Shown here piece after piece: positions 6,191-10,235 of a stretch of 10,235 bases of DNA; position 1 is the first letter of the stretch, and every line of letters starts with the position of its first letter. A program made the position numbers and the translations under genes. The stretch is from a bacterium (GTDB taxonomy: Bacteria > Desulfobacterota > GWC2-55-46 > DRQE01): the NCBI GenBank assembly GCA_027017505.1, contig JALUQR010000146.1:1-10235 (forward strand). Reading direction: 5' to 3'. Under the pieces are notes generated by a model. It ran no database searches. It saw only the letters and a list, made by a program, of their open reading frames with translations, and was not told the DNA's origin.

Positions 6191-7339
6191 ATGCGATTTG
6201 AATTTGCTCTGCCTGACCTTGGCGAGGGCATAGCAGAGGGTGAAATCGTAAAGTGGCATGTAAAAGAGGGTGACACAGTGGAGGAACACCAGACACTCCT
6301 TGAGGTTGAAACAGACAAGGCGATAGTTGAGGTTCCCTCGCCAAAGAAGGGGCGCGTACTCAAGATACACCATCACGAGGGTGAGACCGTGGAGGTGGGC
6401 GAAACCCTGGTGGAACTTGAGGTGGAGGAGGACACCCGCAGGGAGTCTGTAACTGTTGTGGGAAGCCTTCCTGACAAAGAGGAGATACTTGCAACCCCCA
6501 TGGTGCGCAGACTCGCCAGCCGTCTGGGGGTGGACCTCAGAAAGGTAAAGGGTACTGGAAAGGGTGGCTGGATAACCGAAGAGGATGTGCGCAATTTCGC
6601 CGAAGGTGCTGAAAGACCATCCACCGATAGATACGGCCCCGTGGAACGCATACCACTTAAGGGTGTGAGAAAGAGCATTGCAAAAAACCTCTCGCTTTCA
6701 CTCCACACCAAGGCGTTTGTTACGGGCATGGACATGGCAGATGTTACGGAACTGTGGGAACTGAGAAAGAGGGAGAAGGAAGAGGCAAAACGCAGGGGTG
6801 TGAGGCTGACCTTTCTGCCATTTTTCATAAAGGCTGTCCAGCACGCACTTAAAGAGCACCCGCTCATGAACGCAGGGGTGGACGAGGAAACACTCGAGGT
6901 GGTGGTAAAGAAGTACTACAACATTGGCATCGCGGTGGACACCCCTGATGGACTGATGGTGCCCGTAATAAGGGATGTGGAGAAGAAAACAATTCTTGAG
7001 CTTGCAGGAGAGCTTGAGACCTTAAGCGAGCGGGCAAGAAAACGGGAGCTCGGTGTGGAGGAACTCAAGGGCAGTAGCTTTACCATAAGCAACTATGGCA
7101 CCTTTGGAGGGCTATTTGCAACCCCCATTATAAACCTCCCTGATGTGGCAATCCTGGGCACAGGCAGAATAGAGGACCGCCCCTGGGTGAAAAACCACCA
7201 GATAGTTATAAGAAAGATACTGCCCCTGTGCCTTACCTTCGACCACAGGGTTGTTGACGGCAGTACCGCTGCCACATTTCTGAACCGTGTAAAGAGCTAC
7301 CTTGAAGACCCTGGCCTTCTGTTTATAGAAAGCTCTTAA
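6191..7339 (+). CDS. pdhC: 2-oxoacid dehydrogenase E2 component, dihydrolipoamide acetyltransferase
   Basis: E2 forms the core of the complex and moves the acyl group from its lipoyl arm to coenzyme A. The 382 residues hold one lipoyl domain (2-78, with lipoyl-lysine Lys43 in EVETDKAIVEVPS), a short linker, a peripheral-subunit-binding domain (99-136, TPMVRRLASRLGVDLRKVKG) and the catalytic domain (150-380, ending TFDHRVVDGSTAATF with His352 and Asp356). The linker between lipoyl and binding domains is only about 20 residues and charged, not the usual 30-50 residue Ala/Pro hinge, which explains the short total length. An excellent AAAAGGAGGG at 6174-6183 lies seven bases before the ATG. No E3 (dihydrolipoamide dehydrogenase) follows, so it must be supplied from another locus. 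The ATP-independent transferase signature is intact. Substrate class follows from E1, so pyruvate is the best guess. Confidence 0.94.
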   Translation: MRFEFALPDLGEGIAEGEIVKWHVKEGDTVEEHQTLLEVETDKAIVEVPSPKKGRVLKIHHHEGETVEVGETLVELEVEEDTRRESVTVVGSLPDKEEILATPMVRRLASRLGVDLRKVKGTGKGGWITEEDVRNFAEGAERPSTDRYGPVERIPLKGVRKSIAKNLSLSLHTKAFVTGMDMADVTELWELRKREKEEAKRRGVRLTFLPFFIKAVQHALKEHPLMNAGVDEETLEVVVKKYYNIGIAVDTPDGLMVPVIRDVEKKTILELAGELETLSERARKRELGVEELKGSSFTISNYGTFGGLFATPIINLPDVAILGTGRIEDRPWVKNHQIVIRKILPLCLTFDHRVVDGSTAATFLNRVKSYLEDPGLLFIESS

Positions 7340-7349
7340 CCCTTAAGAG
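7333..7349. repeat. Perfect 7-base inverted repeat spanning both stop codons of pdhC and sod
   Basis: CTCTTAA, CCC, TTAAGAG form a perfect hairpin with a three-base loop. The pdhC TAA (7337-7339) and the sod TAA (7345-7343 on the minus strand) are the inner ends of the two arms. Both convergent genes therefore end inside one symmetric element. It is AT-rich and lacks a clear T-run on either side, so it is at best a weak bidirectional terminator. Confidence 0.5.
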
Positions 7350-7933
7350 GCAGAAACCCTTGTAAGCCTTGACTCGCACACCTGCCAGTTTATATTCTGC
7401 ATGAAGGCCTCTATATAGGGAGGCCGTTTTACTCCGTAGTCTATCATGTATGCGTGCTCGTACACATCTATAACGAGTACAGGCCTCAGCCCAGCGGGAA
7501 GCCCTGCAGAATGGGTATCCAGACACCAGTTGACAAGCCTCTCCTCGTTAAGACACATACCGAGCACAACCCATCCCCTTGATGCAAGTGCACATGCCTT
7601 AAACTCCTCCTGCCAGCGCTCAAAGGAGCCAAAGTCCCTTGCAATGAACTCCTTCAGCACACCGCCCTCAAGTGTTCCGTTGCCACCGAGGTTCTCAAAG
7701 TAAAGTTCATGCAGTACCACCCCGTTCATGGCAAAGCTCTCCTCCACCTTGAGGGCACGAAGCTCGCTGTAGACCTGGTTTGCACCTGAAAGGTCCACAC
7801 TCTCAAGCCTTTCCCTTATCTCGTTGAGTTTCTTAACATATCCCTTGTAGAGAATCTCTATGTGCTGTGAGACCTGCTCGTCAGATATACCCTTAAGGCC
7901 CCTGATATTGAACTCCTTTGCAACATAACCCAT
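7343..7933 (-). CDS. Fe/Mn superoxide dismutase family protein (divergent HELYF type)
   Basis: The 196-residue protein is a diverged relative of iron/manganese superoxide dismutase, which converts superoxide to hydrogen peroxide and oxygen. Proposed metal ligands are His24 (SQHIEILYKGYVKKLNEI), His75 (VVLHELYFENLGG), and Asp156 and His160 (VIDVYEHAYMIDYG), which match the four ligands of the classic enzyme in order and spacing. The second helix reads HELYF, not the usual NHxFFW, and the Trp-rich block is RGWVVLGMCLNEERLVNW, so second-shell residues differ. It carries no signal peptide. The start at 7933 is fixed by GGAGGTGG (7945-7938); an in-frame extension to 7987 lacks a ribosome site and homology. 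It has its own promoter inside the end of the DUF2127 gene. Activity and metal choice cannot be read from sequence. Confidence 0.85.
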   Translation of the reverse strand: MGYVAKEFNIRGLKGISDEQVSQHIEILYKGYVKKLNEIRERLESVDLSGANQVYSELRALKVEESFAMNGVVLHELYFENLGGNGTLEGGVLKEFIARDFGSFERWQEEFKACALASRGWVVLGMCLNEERLVNWCLDTHSAGLPAGLRPVLVIDVYEHAYMIDYGVKRPPYIEAFMQNINWQVCESRLTRVSAS

Positions 7934-7963
7934 GGTTCCACCTCCGTATCTAAAAGATTCAGG

Positions 7964-7974
7964 CACACTGTGTG
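7964..7974. promoter_or_regulatory. Possible operator palindrome in the sod leader
   Basis: CACAC-T-GTGTG is a perfect 11-base dyad between the predicted sod transcription start (about 7980) and its ribosome site. It lies just downstream of the promoter, a place where a repressor could act. It resembles no PerR, Fur or SoxR box I know, and a CA/TG run can form such symmetry by chance. Confidence 0.25.
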
Positions 7975-7986
7975 TGTCCCTACACA

Positions 7987-8015
7987 ATTAATAGCCCTGA
8001 ATTTCCCTTTGTCAA
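7987..8015 (-). promoter_or_regulatory. Promoter of the superoxide dismutase gene
   Basis: On the minus strand a perfect TTGACA (8015-8010) lies 17 bases from ATTAAT (7992-7987), or 16 from TATTAA (7993-7988). The TGA stop of the upstream DUF2127 gene is inside the -35 hexamer. The start would be near 7980, giving a leader of about 45 bases. This would let sod be expressed apart from the his genes upstream. Confidence 0.55.
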
Positions 8016-8485
8016 GAGAGCTCCCCTGCTGAACCGAACAGTTCCTTGTGTTTTGCAAGGTAATAGACCACCGCACAGTTGAAAACCAGTATTCCCACCT
8101 TCACAAGGGTTATCTCTCTTATCACCTCGTAGAGCTCGAAGGGTATGAAAAGGGAGGTGGACACCACGGTGAGCCATTCTGCCCATCTTCTTCTTATGTA
8201 AAGCCCGTATCCCTCAACGAAGGCAAGCACACCGAGCAGAAACAACACCCCTGACGCACCCATTATGGTGTTGTTTCCTATAAGGCCTGCCTTTTCTACA
8301 AAGTACCTCACATAGCTGTTTTCCATATCCAGGCTGAAGTATCCAGCAAGCCACTCTGCAAGGGCTCCGATGTCCTTATCGAGAAATGCGAGCACACCGA
8401 GGGCAAGTGCAAACTCTATAATACCCACTATGAACTTCTGTGCAATTATTACCTTAAGGAAGTATGCCCTGTTCTCCTCTGCCAT
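8012..8485 (-). CDS. DUF2127 family integral membrane protein
   Basis: The 157-residue protein has three or four membrane helices: about 14-35 (IIAQKFIVGIIEFALALGVL), 70-90 (GASGVLFLLGVLAFVEGYGL), 100-117 and 127-143. The stretch RRRWAEWLTVVSTSLFIPFE followed by LYEVIREITLVKVGILVFN is the hallmark of DUF2127, whose function is unknown. The ATG at 8485 shares one base with the hisF stop (TGATG), so translation is probably coupled to hisF. A GTG one codon earlier (8488) is possible. It sits between hisF and sod, on the same strand, and nothing in it suggests a part in histidine synthesis. The 5' gene order points to read-through from the his promoter. Confidence 0.85.
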   Translation of the reverse strand: MAEENRAYFLKVIIAQKFIVGIIEFALALGVLAFLDKDIGALAEWLAGYFSLDMENSYVRYFVEKAGLIGNNTIMGASGVLFLLGVLAFVEGYGLYIRRRWAEWLTVVSTSLFIPFELYEVIREITLVKVGILVFNCAVVYYLAKHKELFGSAGELS

Positions 8486-9240
8486 CACAGTCTTACGGTT
8501 ATACCCCTTTTTCTGAGATATTCCTTTGTCTCCCTTATGGTGAACTCACCGAAGTGGAATATACTTGCTGCAAGGACTGCATCTGCCATGCCACGGGTAA
8601 GTGCCTCGTAGAGGTGCTCTGGAGAGCCTGCCCCTCCAGAGGCTATCACTGGTATGGACACACTCTCTGCAACAGCCCTTGTTAGCTCAATATCGTAGCC
8701 ATCCTTTGTGCCGTCCCTGTCCATGCTGGTAAGCAGTATCTCTCCTGCACCGAGCTCTTCCACCCTCTTTGCCCACCATATGGCATCTATATCAGTGGGT
8801 CTTGTTCCTCCGTGGGTGTATACCTGCCAGCCGGTGTCCCTTCTCTTTGCATCTATGGCAACCACTATGCACTGCGAGCCAAACCTCTCTGATGCCTCCC
8901 TTACGAACTCGGGGTTTCGCACCGCAGCAGTGTTTATCGAGACCTTATCAGCCCCTGCCTTAAGAAGTGCCCTTATATCCTCTATGGTGTTTATACCCCC
9001 ACCCACTGTAACGGGCATGAAGACCACCTCTGCGGTCCTTCTTGCCACCTCGAGCATGGTCTTTCTGCCCTCGCTTGAGGCGGTTATATCGAGAAAGACA
9101 AGCTCATCTGCACCCTGCTCGTCATACACACGGGCACATTCCACGGGGTCTCCTGCATCGCGAAGTTTTACAAAACTTATCCCCTTTACAACCCTTCCAT
9201 TCTTCACATCAAGACACGGTATGACCCTTTTTGCAAGCAT
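8485..9240 (-). CDS. hisF: Imidazole glycerol phosphate synthase cyclase subunit HisF
   Basis: HisF takes ammonia from HisH through its barrel and converts PRFAR to imidazole glycerol phosphate and AICAR, linking histidine and purine synthesis. The 251 residues form a full (beta/alpha)8 barrel. The two catalytic aspartates are present at the classic positions, Asp11 ([16 protein letters not shown]) and Asp130 (VVAIDAKR). Phosphate-binding loops are VTVGGGI at 78-84 and VIASGGAGS at 198-206, and [14 protein letters not shown] is at 170-183. The ATG at 9240 is one base beyond the hisA stop and has GGTGG five bases before it. An upstream TTG at 9252 is unlikely because HisF proteins start at MLAKR. 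The 3' end overlaps the DUF2127 gene by one base. Confidence 0.97.
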   Translation of the reverse strand: MLAKRVIPCLDVKNGRVVKGISFVKLRDAGDPVECARVYDEQGADELVFLDITASSEGRKTMLEVARRTAEVVFMPVTVGGGINTIEDIRALLKAGADKVSINTAAVRNPEFVREASERFGSQCIVVAIDAKRRDTGWQVYTHGGTRPTDIDAIWWAKRVEELGAGEILLTSMDRDGTKDGYDIELTRAVAESVSIPVIASGGAGSPEHLYEALTRGMADAVLAASIFHFGEFTIRETKEYLRKRGITVRL

Positions 9241-9241
9241 A

Positions 9242-9961
9242 TCAGCCACCAAACCTCTTTATTGCGTCCTCAAGCTCTATGGTTCCGTCATAGAGGGCTC
9301 TGCCGATTATGACCCCATCCACCCCGCACTCTTTGAGTCTCTCTATGTCCTTCATGGTTGTAACCCCGCCTGACGCTATAACCCCACCGCCTGTATGCTC
9401 CACAAAGTTTCTTATTCCCTCAATGTCAGGCCCCATGAGCATGCCATCCCTTGATATCTCGGTGTAGATGAACCACTCAATCCCCTTTTTTTTGAACCTT
9501 TCTGCAAGCTCCACCGCAGGGATGTCTGCCACCTCAACCCATCCCTTTATTGCCACCCTGCCATCCCTTACATCTATACCAATGGCAATTCTGCCAGGAT
9601 ACCTTCTGGCAAGTCCTTCCACAAGCTCTGGTCTTTCTATTGCGATGGTGCCAAGCACTATGCGTTCGACCCTTTCGATCTCAAGATATGCCTGTGCAAC
9701 CTCAGCTGACCTTATACCCCCACCAACCTGCAGGGCTACATCCACACCATCTGCAATCTCCTTTATAAGCCCGTAGCTTACAGGACTGCCCCTGAGGGCC
9801 CCATCAAGGTCAACCACATGCACAAGCCCTGCCCCCTTTTTCTTCCACATACGGGCAACCTCAACAGGAGCGTCATAATAGACCGTTTCCTCATCCATGC
9901 GCCCCTGTCTTAGGCGAACGCATCTGCCCTGTTTTATGTCTATGGCAGGTATTATCAGCAT
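9242..9961 (-). CDS. hisA: ProFAR isomerase HisA
   Basis: HisA carries out the Amadori isomerisation of ProFAR to PRFAR, the substrate of HisH/HisF. The 239-residue barrel has the general base Asp8 ([20 protein letters not shown]), the acid Asp130 ([18 protein letters not shown]), and phosphate-binding QVGGGIRS at 78-85 and VIASGGVTT at 194-202. The [13 protein letters not shown] loop is at 167-179. The TrpF-like substitutions of dual PriA enzymes are not evident, so a normal HisA is favoured. The ATG is six bases after the hisH stop, with CAGG directly before it, and the stop is one base from hisF. The three genes are clearly one transcription unit. Confidence 0.96.
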   Translation of the reverse strand: MLIIPAIDIKQGRCVRLRQGRMDEETVYYDAPVEVARMWKKKGAGLVHVVDLDGALRGSPVSYGLIKEIADGVDVALQVGGGIRSAEVAQAYLEIERVERIVLGTIAIERPELVEGLARRYPGRIAIGIDVRDGRVAIKGWVEVADIPAVELAERFKKKGIEWFIYTEISRDGMLMGPDIEGIRNFVEHTGGGVIASGGVTTMKDIERLKECGVDGVIIGRALYDGTIELEDAIKRFGG

Positions 9962-9967
9962 CCTGAG

Positions 9968-10235
9968 TTAAAGTGTGCTGAAGTTTTCAAGAAGTTTAAG
10001 CCCCACAGACTGGCTCTTTTCAGGATGAAACTGCACACCGAAGATGTTATCCTGCTCGATACTGCTTGTAAACTCTATTCCGTACTCTGTGGTTGTTAGC
10101 ACACATCCCTTCTGGGCTGGCACCACATAGTAGGAATGGACGAAATAAAAGTAGGCACCATCGGGTATGCCCTTAAGGATGGCAGAGTCCTTCCTTATCT
10201 TTATGGTGTTCCATCCCATATGTGGCACCTTAAGT
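9968..10235 (-). CDS. hisH: Imidazole glycerol phosphate synthase glutaminase subunit HisH, C-terminal part (runs off the window)
   Basis: HisH is the glutamine amidotransferase that feeds ammonia to HisF. The last 88 codons of about 200 are present. The frame is open to the window edge and starts [13 protein letters not shown], a conserved HisH block, so this is a partial gene and not one starting at the GTG at 10228. FVHSYYVVP (the oxyanion-side loop) and the catalytic His and Glu of [20 protein letters not shown] are visible; the nucleophilic Cys lies outside. The His-Glu pair is intact. The stop is six bases before hisA, as expected for an enzyme made in equal amounts with HisF. hisB or hisG may lie further right, but this cannot be seen. 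Confidence 0.95.
   Translation of the reverse strand, partial: LKVPHMGWNTIKIRKDSAILKGIPDGAYFYFVHSYYVVPAQKGCVLTTTEYGIEFTSSIEQDNIFGVQFHPEKSQSVGLKLLENFSTL

Noticed and set aside
6373..6867. 164-codon minus-strand frame inside pdhC
   Set aside because: Ser/Thr/Pro-rich antisense shadow of a well-conserved E2 gene.
7934..7987. 18-residue N-terminal extension of the superoxide dismutase
   Set aside because: The strong GGAGGTGG site lies inside this stretch and serves the ATG at 7933; the extension covers the predicted leader.
9241..9252. TTG start of hisF four codons upstream
   Set aside because: HisF proteins begin MLAKR, which matches the ATG at 9240, and that choice places Asp11 and Asp130 at their standard numbers.
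8708..9373. 221-codon open frame on the plus strand across hisF and hisA
   Set aside because: It lies entirely antisense to intact hisF and the end of hisA, is rich in Ser, Ala and Pro as expected of a mirror frame, and has no family features or ribosome site.
1..10235. CRISPR array, tRNA, insertion sequence or prophage
   Set aside because: I saw no direct-repeat array, cloverleaf, transposase or phage gene; the space is almost fully taken by housekeeping genes.

Overview
The window holds a bacterial chromosomal segment of moderate GC (by eye about 50%), rich in AGG/AGA arginine and ATA isoleucine codons. Gene content is PA2779/PA2778-type envelope proteins, a HisI-HisE fusion, a Gram-positive-type pyruvate dehydrogenase and a DUF2127 protein. 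This would fit a thermophile-like Nitrospirota or deltaproteobacterial lineage, but that is an impression from style, not a placement. There are no mobile elements, CRISPR arrays, tRNAs or rRNAs. The longest stretch without a gene is 521-662, and it holds two divergent promoters.

Left edge (1 to about 220): an AT-richer piece on the minus strand that looks foreign to the rest. It carries the first 24 codons of flhA, preceded by the last ~40 codons of flhB, as in an ordinary flagellar operon. The flhB tail is joined in frame to the front of an unrelated DUF2155-like lipoprotein gene. The join lies in a short stretch (about 200-217) that would suit both genes. It is either a contig chimera or a real recombination.

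601-3006 (plus): a four-gene run starting at a TTGACA promoter. It encodes a PA2779-family small membrane protein, a PA2778-family C39-like cysteine peptidase lipoprotein, a TPR lipoprotein and the 23S rRNA methyltransferase RlmB. The last three overlap, which suggests translational coupling. PA2779 has a double-glycine motif next to a hydrophobic tail, and the adjacent gene encodes a C39-fold peptidase. A protease-substrate pair is the most interesting hypothesis in the window.

3055-4059 (minus): hisIE followed by a HIT-family hydrolase. 4150-7339 (plus): pdhA-pdhB-pdhC, encoding E1 alpha, E1 beta and E2 of a 2-oxoacid dehydrogenase, probably for pyruvate; no E3 is present. Its promoter sits so close to the ATG that the mRNA is predicted to be leaderless.

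7343-10235 (minus): hisH (partial), hisA, hisF, a DUF2127 membrane protein and an Fe/Mn superoxide dismutase-like protein with its own promoter. The histidine genes supply the middle of the pathway: HisI and HisE, then HisA, then HisH/HisF making IGP and AICAR. The his set is split, with hisHAF to the right and hisIE to the left of the pdh-sod-DUF2127 block, which suggests that block was inserted into an older his cluster.
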